64,000 nucleotides of DNA, taken from NCBI RefSeq assembly GCF_013364355.1, contig NZ_CP054931.1, positions 3,534,001 to 3,598,000 on the forward strand, written 5' to 3'. Below, piece by piece: positions 34,258 to 44,057 of this stretch. The notes below the pieces were generated by a model, which worked only from the letters and a program-made list of their open reading frames with translations, was not told where the DNA came from and did not search any database. The DNA is from Stenotrophomonas sp. NA06056 (GTDB lineage: Bacteria; Pseudomonadota; Gammaproteobacteria; Xanthomonadales; Xanthomonadaceae). The position numbers and the translations under genes were made by a program. The stretch's first letter is position 1, and every line of letters starts with the position of its first letter.

Positions 34258-34330
34258 AGCCGAGCGTGGGCTCGGCTCTACGGACATCATCACTCGCCAT
34301 ACCGTGTAGCACCCGAGCCCATGCTCGGGC
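34258..34330. repeat. SMAG pair, AGCCGAGC/CCCGAGC variants
   Basis: An inverted copy (34258-34281, ending CTAC) and a direct copy (34306-34330, starting GTAG) of different stem sequence lie between the S9 peptidase stop and ppc. Each has its own complementary arms. Confidence 0.8.
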
Positions 34331-34384
34331 GGCGGCGCAGCCGCGCAAGCGGCCCCTGTTGCTGGGGCCGCGCTCATGCGCGGG

Positions 34385-36898
34385 TCAGCGCTTCTTCTTG
34401 GCCTTGCCCTGCTCGGCCGGGCCGATGGTCTGCTCCAGCCAGCGCTCGCTTTCTGCCAGCATGGTCATGATCGATTCGCGCGCGCGGTAGGCGTGCGATT
34501 CGTTCGGCAGCATCACCAGCCGTGCAGTGCCGCCCAGGCCCTTCACCGCAGCGAACATGCGCTCGCTCTGCAGCGGGAAGGTGCCGGAGTTGTTGTCGTC
34601 CACGCCATGGATGAAGAGGATCGGATCCTTGATCTTGTCCGCGTAATTGAACGGCGCCATCTTCTGGTACACGTCCTGCGCCTGCCAGTAGTTGCGCTCT
34701 TCGGCCTGGAAACCAAACGGGGTCAGCGTACGGTTGTAGGCACCGCTGCGGGCGATGCCGGCCTTGAACAGGCGGGTGTGCGCCAGCAGGTTGGCGGTCA
34801 TGAACGCACCGTAGGAATGGCCACCGATGGCGATGTGCTCACGATCCGTCACGCCGCGACGCACCACCTCGTCCACTGCGGCCTGCGCATTGGCCACCAG
34901 CTGTTCGATGTAGGTGTCGTTGGGTTCCTTGTCGCCTTCGCCGATGATCGGCATCGACGGGCTGGCCAGCACCACATAGCCCTTGGCCAGGAACGCCTGC
35001 GGACCCCAGTAGCTGATCGCGTTGAAGCGGTACGGCGAATCGGTCACCTGGCTGGCGGCCGCCGCGCTCTTGAACTCACCCGGGTAGGCCCACATCAGCA
35101 GCGGCCGCGGACCATCACGCTTCGGGTCATAGCCCGGCGGCAGCAGCAGGGTCGCGGTCAGGTCCACGCCGTCCTTGCGCTTGTAGCGGATCTGCTCCTT
35201 CTGCACGCCCTTCAACTGCGGCAGCGGATGGGCGAAACGGGTCAGCGCACGCGGCGCGGCATTGGTGTCGTCCAGCGACTGTACGTAGAAGTTGGTCGGT
35301 TCATCCGGGCTCTCGCGGCTGATCAGCAGCGAACTGGCCTGCGCGTCCAGCAACGTCACCGGCGCGGCATAGGTCGGTGCCTGCGAATGGAACAGGCGGG
35401 TCGCCTTGCCGCTGGCGACGTCGAAGCGGTCAACGAACGGACGGTCGCCCTCCGGCGATGCACCGGCACCGGCCAGGTACAGGCTGCCACCATCAGCGGT
35501 GGTCTGCAGCAGCGAGCGGCCGCGATCATCGCTGGTCATCAGCGGGCGACCCGGATCAGCGTAGCGGTCCTGCGCATCGCGATCCCACAGCAGCCTGGCG
35601 TCGGCACTGGCGTTGTCCGGCGCGATCAGCCACGTCTTGCTGCGGCGGGTCTTCCACCACGATTCGTTGAGCAGGGCCAGGTCGCCACGGCCCCAGCTGA
35701 TGCCGGCATAACGGCTACCGAGCTGGGCCAGGGTCACAGGCGGGGTATTGAACGGTGCGGCCTGCATGAATACCGCATCGCGTACCTTGGCATCCTTGTT
35801 CGGGTCGCCGCCGTCCTGTGCTTCGGCCCAGACCAGGGTGGCATCGGCATCACCACGCCAGCTGATGTCACGCACGCCGGTCACTTCGGCGTCGTTGCCG
35901 GTCGGCAGGCCTTCCACCAGCGGACGCACGGCCACGGTATGCACCAGCTTGCCGGTGCTGCGGTCGAGCACTTCGATGCGGCGCGGGAAACTGCTCACCG
36001 GCACCACGTAGGAGTACGGGCGCTGCACCGGCTGGCTGAGCACGAAGCGGCCATCGGGCGACACCGCAAAGCCCATGAAGATGCCGGCCGCACCGATGGC
36101 ACGGCTCTGCCCGTCCAGGCTGACCTCCACCGGCTGGGTGGTGGCGTAGTAGTCGAACTGGCGTGCGTCGGCCTGGTTCTTCAGCAGATCCTGGTAGGTG
36201 CGGATGGAGACCACGCCCCCGCCCTGGCTGGTCTGCTGCACGGCCGGGCCGGTCGGGATGCCATCAGCGGCCGGCGCGGCACCCAGGTTGGCCGGGCGGG
36301 TGAACGCCACCAGCCCACGGCTGTCCGGCAGCCACTGGTAACCGCTGCCGATCACGGTGTTCAGGCCCGCGACGAGGCGACGGGCGCTGCCGCCAGCCAC
36401 GTCCACCAGCCACAACTCATTGGCACCGGTGTTGGCGTCGACCTGGTTGAAGGCCAGCCACTTCTGGTCCGGCGACCACATCAGGCTGGCAATCGACAAC
36501 GCGGCCGGCAACCCGCTGATCTGCCGCTCCTTGCCGTCGGCCACATTCATCAGCCACAGCTTCTGGCCGAAGCTGAAGCGGCTGTCGGAGAAGGTGCGCG
36601 GATTGATGCGCAGGCCGGCCAGCTTCAGCTCCGGCTGCGCCACCACCTGGATCGACGGCAGCGACGGCATCTGCATCAGTGCGGCCACATCGCGGCGGGG
36701 CGACAGGTACAGCGACGGCGCCCGCGGCGCATCGACCACCGCCTGCAGTGCCGCCGAGGGCAGCTCGTAGCCGGTCACGCCCTGCGCTTGCGCCGCCTGC
36801 GGGGCCGCAGCCCAGGCCTGCGGGACCACCGCCAGCAGGGCCATGGACAGGACCAGGCCAGTCAGGCGCCGGCTGCGGCGTGCGTGCATGCTCATCAT
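34385..36898 (-). CDS. Exported S9 family serine peptidase
   Basis: An 837-residue secreted peptidase of the prolyl oligopeptidase family. A signal peptide ends near AWAA (residue 30). A long beta-propeller-like region (about 60-560) precedes the alpha/beta hydrolase domain, with the nucleophile in GGHSYGAFM, the Asp in IHGVDDNNSG and the His in NESHAYRA. The closest type is the glutamyl-aminopeptidase-like S9 group. The C-terminus ends in lysines (AKKKR). Three ATGs (36898, 36895, 36889) are close; I used the first. Probably degrades peptides in the periplasm. Confidence 0.92.
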   Translation of the reverse strand: MMSMHARRSRRLTGLVLSMALLAVVPQAWAAAPQAAQAQGVTGYELPSAALQAVVDAPRAPSLYLSPRRDVAALMQMPSLPSIQVVAQPELKLAGLRINPRTFSDSRFSFGQKLWLMNVADGKERQISGLPAALSIASLMWSPDQKWLAFNQVDANTGANELWLVDVAGGSARRLVAGLNTVIGSGYQWLPDSRGLVAFTRPANLGAAPAADGIPTGPAVQQTSQGGGVVSIRTYQDLLKNQADARQFDYYATTQPVEVSLDGQSRAIGAAGIFMGFAVSPDGRFVLSQPVQRPYSYVVPVSSFPRRIEVLDRSTGKLVHTVAVRPLVEGLPTGNDAEVTGVRDISWRGDADATLVWAEAQDGGDPNKDAKVRDAVFMQAAPFNTPPVTLAQLGSRYAGISWGRGDLALLNESWWKTRRSKTWLIAPDNASADARLLWDRDAQDRYADPGRPLMTSDDRGRSLLQTTADGGSLYLAGAGASPEGDRPFVDRFDVASGKATRLFHSQAPTYAAPVTLLDAQASSLLISRESPDEPTNFYVQSLDDTNAAPRALTRFAHPLPQLKGVQKEQIRYKRKDGVDLTATLLLPPGYDPKRDGPRPLLMWAYPGEFKSAAAASQVTDSPYRFNAISYWGPQAFLAKGYVVLASPSMPIIGEGDKEPNDTYIEQLVANAQAAVDEVVRRGVTDREHIAIGGHSYGAFMTANLLAHTRLFKAGIARSGAYNRTLTPFGFQAEERNYWQAQDVYQKMAPFNYADKIKDPILFIHGVDDNNSGTFPLQSERMFAAVKGLGGTARLVMLPNESHAYRARESIMTMLAESERWLEQTIGPAEQGKAKKKR

Positions 36899-37001
36899 TG
36901 TTCCACCCGTTCGCTGCGTGAAGCCCTTGACCTTAACAGGCCATGCACCTCCGCCCATCTGCCGATGGTTGGGTCATCGCTGTGTCACAGCGGAGGCGCG
37001 A

Positions 37002-37007
37002 TATAAT
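37002..37007 (+). promoter_or_regulatory. ahcY -10 element
   Basis: A consensus TATAAT lies 15 bases before the SAH riboswitch, so transcription would start just ahead of it. No good -35 hexamer is visible; the palindrome GCTGTGTCACAGC (36979-36991) occupies that position and could be a regulator site. Confidence 0.7.
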
Positions 37008-37021
37008 GGGCAACCTCCCCT

Positions 37022-37096
37022 GCCGAGGGGCGCTGCGACCGGATCCCCTGAGACCGGCCAGGCTCGGCCAGGTGGCTTTGCAACAACGGCGCCCGG
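37022..37096 (+). promoter_or_regulatory. S-adenosylhomocysteine (SAH) riboswitch
   Basis: P1 pairs GCCGAG (37022-37027) with CTCGGC (37063-37068). The conserved GGGGCGCTGC follows the left strand, and AGGCTCGG closes it. A pseudoknot pairs GGGCGC (37028-37033) with GCGCCC (37089-37094) in CAACAACGGCGCC. This matches the known SAH riboswitch class, which turns on SAH-recycling genes when SAH is high. The next gene is ahcY, as expected. The ribosome site GGAG (37127-37130) lies beyond it. Confidence 0.93.
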
Positions 37097-37137
37097 CCAG
37101 ATGCGAGCATCCGCTCGCCCACAACCGGAGCTACTGC

Positions 37138-38583
<1,446 letters not shown>

Positions 38584-38594
38584 TCGGCCGATGC

Positions 38595-38745
38595 AGCCAC
38601 GCATGGCGTGGCTCTACAGAGGCTGCGGGGTGCCGGCCAGGGGCTGGCACTACCGACGCATGCAACACACGGAACGGGCGCCTTCGGGCGCCCGTTCTGC
38701 GTTGGTGTGCGGGGCGTCCTGCATCCACGCATGGCGTGGATCTAC
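38595..38745. repeat. Three SMAG-type palindromes after ahcY
   Basis: Inverted copies ending CTAC at 38595-38617 (AGCCACGC stem), 38630-38653 (GTGCCGGCC stem) and 38723-38745 (ATCCACGC stem). They occupy the first part of the 515-base gap between ahcY and ybaK. Confidence 0.85.
38672..38697 (+). terminator. Hairpin after ahcY
   Basis: An 11-base perfect stem GAACGGGCGCC / GGCGCCCGTTC with a stable TTCG loop, 88 bases after the ahcY stop. The T tract is weak (TGCGTT), so it may stabilise the 3' end more than terminate. Confidence 0.6.
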
Positions 38746-38754
38746 TGAACGCCC

Positions 38755-39076
38755 CGCGCTCGTAGATTCACGCATGGCGTGGATGCAGCCCCAGTAGATC
38801 CACGCCATGCGTGGATGCTGTTCGTCGGTCCCCCGCAGTAGTCTCGGTCAAGGCAACGCACCCGCGCTCGTAGATTCACGCATGGCGTGGATGCAGCCCC
38901 AGTAGATCCACGCCATGCGTGGATGCTGTTCGTCGGTCCCCGCAGTAGTCTCGGTCAAGGCAACGCCCCGCGCTCGTACATTCACGCATGGCGTGGATGC
39001 AGCCCCAGTAGATCCACGCCATGCGTGGATGCTGTTCGTCGGTCCCCCGCAGTAGTCTCGGTCAAGGCAACGCACC
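38755..39076. repeat. Tandem array of three units upstream of ybaK
   Basis: Three units starting at 38755, 38863 and 38969 (108, 106 and about 108 bases), more than 95% alike. Each holds an inverted and a direct SMAG (ATTCACGC/GCGTGGAT and ATCCACGC/GCGTGGAT stems). A unique stretch TGTTCGTCGGTCCC then CGCAGTAGTCTCGGTCAAGG, ending CAACGC, follows in every unit. The last unit ends 22 bases before the ybaK ATG, so the gene's upstream sequence has been copied with the repeats. Confidence 0.93.
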
Positions 39077-39098
39077 CGCTGCGCGCTACGATTCCCCC

Positions 39099-39572
39099 AT
39101 GACCCCGGCCATCAACCTGCTCAAGCGCGAGAAGATCGCCCATACCGTGCACAGCTACGTGCACGACGCCCATGCCGAATCCTACGGCGGCGAGGCCGTC
39201 GAAAAGTTGGGCCTGGACCCGGCGCAGGTGTTCAAGACCCTGCTGGCCAGCACGGAAGCCCACGAACTGCTGGTAGCGATCGTGCCGGTGGCTGGCCAAC
39301 TCGACCTCAAGGCGCTGGCCGAAGCCGCCGGCTGCAAGAAGTGCGAGATGGCCGCCGTCGATGCCGCACAGCGGGCCACCGGCTATCTGGTCGGTGGCAT
39401 CAGTCCGCTTGGGCAGAAGAAGCGCCTGCGCACGTTCCTGGATGCCAGCGCGCAGGCACTGCCCAGCCTGCACGTCAGCGCAGGACGGCGTGGCCTGGAA
39501 GTGGAGCTGGCACCGGCCGATCTGCTGCGCCTGACCGGTGGCCATTACGCCGCGATCGGCAAGGCACGTTGA
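39099..39572 (+). CDS. ybaK: Cys-tRNA(Pro)/Cys-tRNA(Cys) deacylase YbaK
   Basis: A 157-residue free-standing editing protein that hydrolyses mischarged Cys-tRNA(Pro). Family motifs: the N-terminal MTPAINLLKREKIAHTVHSY, VFKTLLASTEAHELLVAIVPV, KALAEAAGCKKCEMA and the GYLVGGISPLGQKKRLRTF block that carries the catalytic Lys region. ATG 39099 lies just beyond the three-unit repeat array. The stop TGA shares a base with the ATG of the next gene, so the two are coupled. Confidence 0.95.
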   Translation: MTPAINLLKREKIAHTVHSYVHDAHAESYGGEAVEKLGLDPAQVFKTLLASTEAHELLVAIVPVAGQLDLKALAEAAGCKKCEMAAVDAAQRATGYLVGGISPLGQKKRLRTFLDASAQALPSLHVSAGRRGLEVELAPADLLRLTGGHYAAIGKAR

Positions 39573-40057
39573 TGCGCTGGCCGTGGTCCACAGCGCCGGC
39601 GCCCCGGCTTGAGGATACTCAGGCCGACGTGCTGCTGCAGGACCTGCTGTCGCGCGACGCAGCGCGCATCACCGATGCCGCACGTGCGGTCGCGCGGCTG
39701 TTCACCGCGTCCTCGCTCGATGCACTGGCTGCGCATGTGGACCTGATCGAACAGCGCTGCCAAGGCATTGCGCTCGGCGGCATGCTGATCAGCAACCAAG
39801 CCCACCTCAAGGCGGCGCTGCACCGATTGCGCTACTGGCAGGCGCGCGAAGGCTGCCTGTGCGCACTGTACCCGTCGTATGTCTTCTTCAATCCCAAGCC
39901 GCTGCTGGAACAGGGTCACGTGCAGTTGCGCGGACTCGGCGACGCCGAGGATGGCTGGGGTGAGTGCTACCGGGTGACCTGCACGCACTGCGAGCAGCAA
40001 TGGCACGCCACCGAACGCGAGTACCACTATCCCTGGTGGGAATGGAGAGCCGTCTGA
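39572..40057 (+). CDS. Hypothetical protein coupled to ybaK
   Basis: A 161-residue soluble protein that I do not recognise. The first 100 residues are helical (LLQDLLSRDAARITDAARAVARLF). The C-terminal part carries two Cys pairs, GCLCALYP and CTHCEQQW, followed by a Trp/Tyr-rich end (YHYPWWEWRAV), which could form a small metal site. The ATG overlaps the ybaK stop as TGATG, so the products are made in linked amounts and may act together. Codon use is like that of the neighbours. Confidence 0.75.
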   Translation: MRWPWSTAPAPRLEDTQADVLLQDLLSRDAARITDAARAVARLFTASSLDALAAHVDLIEQRCQGIALGGMLISNQAHLKAALHRLRYWQAREGCLCALYPSYVFFNPKPLLEQGHVQLRGLGDAEDGWGECYRVTCTHCEQQWHATEREYHYPWWEWRAV

Positions 40058-40066
40058 TCGGCAAGC

Positions 40067-40154
40067 AGCCACGCATGGCGTGGCTCTACTACGGTCCGTG
40101 CAGCCACGCCGCACGTGGACGGCATTGCCCAGTAGATCCACGCCACGCGTGGAT
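40067..40154. repeat. SMAG-type palindromes after ybaK operon
   Basis: An inverted copy (40067-40089, AGCCACGC stem, ending CTAC), a degenerate one near 40101-40120 and a direct copy (40132-40154, starting GTAG) fill the gap between two convergent genes. Confidence 0.85.
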
Positions 40155-40159
40155 GCCGA

Positions 40160-40795
40160 TCATTCCACCAACTCATACCGCATCGGAACACGCACGATGC
40201 TCAGTTCCGGCACTGTGCTCTTCGCGTCGGTGCGGGTGAAGCGCCAACCGCGCAGTTCCTCAACCGCCGCTTCATCCAGTACCGGGTGGCCACTGGATCT
40301 TTCGACGACCACTGCAGCGACGGCGCCCTGCGCATCCACCACTGCCTTGAGCAGACTGCGACCGGAAAGCCCTTCCTGCATGGCCTCCCTCGGGTAGCGC
40401 GGTGACACACCACGGGGTGGCATCCGGACCGTCTCGTCGCCCGCGAACAGATCCTGGCTGCTGCGCGCTGCGCAGCGCCTCGGCAGGCGCAGCTGCAGTG
40501 ACACCTGCGTGTCATCCACGGTTGCTTCCGCCGGCGCGGCGCAGAGCTTCTGCGCAAGCACCATCAGCATCTGCTGCTGGCGCAACAGCGCCTTGCCATC
40601 GACCGCCGTCACCTCCACCACGCAACGGCCTTCGCGGGCCTGCATCGACAACGCGGTCACCCCCGCATCGCGCAGCCAGGACGTGGGGGGCAGTAGCGAA
40701 CATGCGGTCTGCGTGACCGGCGTTGCTGCCAGAGCGCCGGCAGCCGGCAGCATGCCTGCCAGCAGCAGCGGAATGATCCTTGCCCCGATATCCAT
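40160..40795 (-). CDS. Exported protein with TonB C-terminal domain
   Basis: A 211-residue protein with a signal peptide (cleavage near ALAA, residue 24). The C-terminal 80 residues form a TonB-type domain: VSPRYPREAMQEGLSGRSLLKAVVDAQGAV, then SSGHPVLDEAAVEELRGWRF. It lacks the membrane anchor plus Pro-rich spacer of true TonB, so it is more likely a periplasmic protein using this fold than an energy transducer. The N-terminal 100 residues, with three cysteines, have no family I recognise. Single gene. Confidence 0.85.
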   Translation of the reverse strand: MDIGARIIPLLLAGMLPAAGALAATPVTQTACSLLPPTSWLRDAGVTALSMQAREGRCVVEVTAVDGKALLRQQQMLMVLAQKLCAAPAEATVDDTQVSLQLRLPRRCAARSSQDLFAGDETVRMPPRGVSPRYPREAMQEGLSGRSLLKAVVDAQGAVAAVVVERSSGHPVLDEAAVEELRGWRFTRTDAKSTVPELSIVRVPMRYELVE

Positions 40796-40871
40796 GCCCC
40801 GCCCTCCGTGCGTTTGCCTGCCCGATCATAGGCCATCCGCGCGAACCTGCATGTCAGGCTCGGATCAGCCT

Positions 40872-40894
40872 GTAGATCCACGCCACGCGTGGAT
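40872..40894 (+). repeat. SMAG palindrome
   Basis: Direct copy starting GTAG with stem ATCCACGC/GCGTGGAT, 13 bases beyond the stop of the DUF3228 gene on the minus strand. Confidence 0.88.
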
Positions 40895-40907
40895 GACCAC
40901 GACCGGG

Positions 40908-41465
40908 CTACGGCCGCCAGTTGGCGTTGCTTTCCCAGAACGCCACCGCACGCTGGTACGCCTCGCGATCCAGCGGCACGCCCGAACCCCCCTCCTCCAC
41001 GCCCAGCGCATTGCGCATCATCGTGATCGGTGCCATCGGCACTTCTTCCGGCTCGGCGGTGTAGATGCAGCCGACGATGCCCCAGTCCGCATCGACGGGC
41101 GAACCCTCCTTGGCCAGCTGCTCGGCGCTGTACAGGATCACCACCAGGTAGTTCGCACGCGGCGATTCCACGCCCTCGAACCAGCGCACCAGCACCGGCA
41201 GTTCCTCGCGGTTGCGCGCTTCGTAGCCGCTGCGCAGCTGGTGCCGGTTGGCGTCGGTGATCGGCACCGTCAGGCAGCGCGTGCTGGTCCAGTTTTCGTA
41301 CACGAACAGTTTGCAGAATGGCGCGTAGCCATCGAGCACCTTCAGCGGCGGGTGCGCGTTGAGGTGTGCCTCGAACTGCTCGGCACTGCAGTCCTGGATG
41401 GTGTTGCCACGCGGCACGCGCGGGAACAGGCGGGGACGGGCGAAATCGGTGAGGACGATGGACAT
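40908..41465 (-). CDS. DUF3228 family protein
   Basis: A 185-residue cytoplasmic protein matching the conserved family DUF3228: it starts with a DFARPRLFPRVPRGNTIQDCS segment and has YAPFCKLFVYENWTSTRC, YLVVILYSAEQL and DWGIVGCIYTAEPEEVPMAPITMMRNALG. Members are found in bacteria and some eukaryotes, with no known function. ATG 41465. Single gene, divergent from the amidohydrolase. Confidence 0.9.
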   Translation of the reverse strand: MSIVLTDFARPRLFPRVPRGNTIQDCSAEQFEAHLNAHPPLKVLDGYAPFCKLFVYENWTSTRCLTVPITDANRHQLRSGYEARNREELPVLVRWFEGVESPRANYLVVILYSAEQLAKEGSPVDADWGIVGCIYTAEPEEVPMAPITMMRNALGVEEGGSGVPLDREAYQRAVAFWESNANWRP

Positions 41466-41601
41466 GGCGTGGCGCGATCAGGAATTCCGCTGCACAGGGT
41501 AACCGGCGCGGAGACCCGGCGCGCGGGATGCCGATGGTCACTGGCATCGGCGCCCGTGTTGACGCACCCTGCGGACGACCCACCGCAAGGATCGTCGGCT
41601 C

Positions 41602-43116
41602 ATGGAAGCAGCACGCGCATTGCTCCGCCCCGTCCGCCGTCGATGGCTGAAGATGCTGGCCGTCGTCCTGCTGGCACCGCCATTGCTGTTCACCGCCGCC
41701 CTGCTCTGGCCGCTGCGTGCACCGCCGCTACCTGAGGCTGGCGACAACCGGATGATCATCAACGCGCGGGTGGTGGACATCGTGCGCGGTCAAGCCAGTG
41801 ATCCCACCACGGTCACCATCCGCAACGGCGCGATCACCGCCATCGGCGAAGGCGTTGCCGATACAGCGTTACCGGTCTTCGACGCCGGTGGCCGCTGGCT
41901 GCTGCCAGGCTTCTGGGACATGCACACCCACGCCCTGCAGCTGTCGCCACAACTGCAGTTCCCGCTGATGCTGGCCAATGGCATCACCGGCACCCGCGAC
42001 ATGATGGACTGTCCGCAGGCTACCGATCCGCTGATCGCCTGCGTGGCCGACAAGCGTCGCTGGACCGCACAGGCCATTGCAGGCCAGCTGACCGCACCGC
42101 GCTTCGTGCAGGTAGCCAGCTTCTACTTCGAAGACCCTGAGCTGGGCCCGCAGGACGCCGCTCATCGCGCACGTGAGTACGCCGGACGCGGCGTGGATGC
42201 TCTGAAGGTCTACAACCGGCTGCGCCCGGATTCCTACCAACGACTCGCTGCCGAGGCGCGGCAACTGCATCGTCCGCTGGTGGGCCACCTGCCCAGGGCG
42301 GTGGCGCTGGAAGAGGCACTGCAGGCCGGTCAGCACAGCTTTGAGCACGCGCATCTGTTCGTCCGCCACTGTTCGGATATCGCAGCTGCATGGCGCAGCG
42401 GCGTGCTGGACGAAGAAGACCCGACAGCGGTGGCCGAGCGCATGGTAGTCAACTACGAAGCGGCAACGTGCAATACCGCCTTCACGCTGATGCGTGCCAG
42501 TGGCAGCGCATTCGTCCCCACCCATGTCACGCGCGAGGAGGATGCCCGCGCGCGCGATCCGACCTTCATCGATGACCCGCGACTGACCTACCTCGATCCG
42601 CTTTCGCGCTGGGCCTGGCGCGACGACCTGCTCGCCACGGCCACCCGCTATCCGGGCCCGCGTGGAGAACACGCGCTGCAGGCCTACTTCAATCATGGCC
42701 TGGTGTTGACCGGCGCTGCGCATCGCGCAGGTGTTCCAGTGTTGGTGGGCACCGACACCGGGCTTGGCGGCTTCCGCTATCACGATGAACTGCAACTGCT
42801 GCACCAGGCTGGCCTCAGCCAGGCCGACGTGCTGCGCGCAGCCACGCTGCACGCTGCGCAGCATCTCCATCTGCAGGCGCGACACGGCAGTGTCGAGGTC
42901 GGCAAAGCTGCCGATCTGGTGCTGCTCGACGGCAATCCTCTGCTGGACATCGGTAACAGTCGACGCGTGCATGCGGTGCTGCTGGCCGGTCACCTCTACG
43001 ACCGGCCACGGCTGGATGCACTGCTGGCCTATGCCCGCGCGCAGGCACGCTCACCCGCGGTCATGACGCGCTTGCTGTGGGGATTCCTGACCAGCCCGGT
43101 CAGTGCGGAACTGTAG
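41602..43116 (+). CDS. Membrane-anchored amidohydrolase
   Basis: A 504-residue metal-dependent hydrolase. An N-terminal anchor helix (about 17-40) would place it on the periplasmic face. The barrel shows the metal motif DMHTHALQ, the carbamylated-Lys region VDALKVYNRL, the His stations VGHLPRAV and SFEHAHLF, and the Asp end VGTDTGLGG. The C-terminal composite domain AADLVLLDGNPLLDIGNSRRVHAVLLAG is typical of imidazolonepropionase-like and prolidase-type members. The substrate is unknown. The first ATG at 41602 is kept because the anchor starts there. Confidence 0.9.
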   Translation: MEAARALLRPVRRRWLKMLAVVLLAPPLLFTAALLWPLRAPPLPEAGDNRMIINARVVDIVRGQASDPTTVTIRNGAITAIGEGVADTALPVFDAGGRWLLPGFWDMHTHALQLSPQLQFPLMLANGITGTRDMMDCPQATDPLIACVADKRRWTAQAIAGQLTAPRFVQVASFYFEDPELGPQDAAHRAREYAGRGVDALKVYNRLRPDSYQRLAAEARQLHRPLVGHLPRAVALEEALQAGQHSFEHAHLFVRHCSDIAAAWRSGVLDEEDPTAVAERMVVNYEAATCNTAFTLMRASGSAFVPTHVTREEDARARDPTFIDDPRLTYLDPLSRWAWRDDLLATATRYPGPRGEHALQAYFNHGLVLTGAAHRAGVPVLVGTDTGLGGFRYHDELQLLHQAGLSQADVLRAATLHAAQHLHLQARHGSVEVGKAADLVLLDGNPLLDIGNSRRVHAVLLAGHLYDRPRLDALLAYARAQARSPAVMTRLLWGFLTSPVSAEL

Positions 43117-43188
43117 CGACCGACCTTGTTTTACATCCATCTCGATGAAGCGATATACTGATCCGCACCCGCCATCGCCGCCCGTGCC

Positions 43189-44016
43189 ATGACCGCCATC
43201 AGCTTTGAGTTCTATCCGCCCAAGACCGACGAACAGCGCACCCAGCTGGACCGTGCCGCGGCCAGGCTGAAGGCGTATGCCCCCGAGTACGTGTCCTGTA
43301 CCTTCGGCGCCGGTGGCTCGACCCTCAGCTACACGTCCGAGACCGTGCGCCATCTCAACCAGCACCACGGCTTCGATGCGGCACCGCATCTGTCCTGCGT
43401 GGGCGGCACCCGCCAGGAGATCCGCGAGCTGCTCAAGCTGTACCGCGCCATCGGCTGCCGGCGCCTGGTCGCACTGCGCGGCGACCTGCCGTCGGGCATG
43501 GGCTTCCCGGGCGACATGCGCTATGCCTCCGAACTGATCGCCTTCATTCGTGCCGAACACGGCGATGCCTTCCGCATCGAAGTGGGTGCGTATCCGGAAA
43601 CGCATCCGCAGGCGCAGGACGCACTGCTCGACCTGAAGCACTTCAAGGCCAAGATCGACGCCGGTGCCGATGCGGCGATCACCCAGTACTTCTTCAACCC
43701 CGATGCCTACTTCCACTTCGTCGACGAAGTGCAGCGGCTCGGCGTGCAGGTGCCGATCACCCCGGGCATCATGCCGATCTCCAACTTCAGCCAGCTGCGC
43801 CGCTTTTCCGAGCAGTGCGGTGCGGAAATCCCGCGCTGGATCAGCCGCAAGATGCAGGCCTACGGTGACGACGCCGAATCGGTGCGCGCCTTTGGTGCCG
43901 AAGTGGTGGCCAAGCTGTGCCAGCGCCTGATCGAAGGCGGCGCACCAGGCCTGCACTTCTACACGTTGAACCTGGCCAAGCCGACGGTCTCGGTACTGAC
44001 GCTGCTGCGCGGCTGA
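43189..44016 (+). CDS. metF: Methylenetetrahydrofolate reductase
   Basis: Flavoenzyme that makes 5-methyl-THF, the methyl donor for methionine synthesis. The 275 residues carry the family blocks SFEFYPPKTDEQ, YVSCTFGAGGSTL, VALRGDLPSG, VGAYPETHPQA, KIDAGADAAITQYFFN and ITPGIMPISNFSQL. ATG 43189 lies 72 bases after the amidohydrolase stop. A possible -10 (GATATACT, 43151-43158) is in that gap, so it likely has its own promoter. It joins metK and ahcY in the methyl cycle. Confidence 0.97.
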   Translation: MTAISFEFYPPKTDEQRTQLDRAAARLKAYAPEYVSCTFGAGGSTLSYTSETVRHLNQHHGFDAAPHLSCVGGTRQEIRELLKLYRAIGCRRLVALRGDLPSGMGFPGDMRYASELIAFIRAEHGDAFRIEVGAYPETHPQAQDALLDLKHFKAKIDAGADAAITQYFFNPDAYFHFVDEVQRLGVQVPITPGIMPISNFSQLRRFSEQCGAEIPRWISRKMQAYGDDAESVRAFGAEVVAKLCQRLIEGGAPGLHFYTLNLAKPTVSVLTLLRG

Positions 44017-44057
44017 AAAGTACGCTGCGTTGTCGTAATTGGCGCTACGCTGCGTCG

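Noticed and set aside
43130..43175. Methionine-regulator operator upstream of metF (CATCTCGATG)
   Set aside because: The half-sites are only four bases and do not match the MetJ box; too weak to call.
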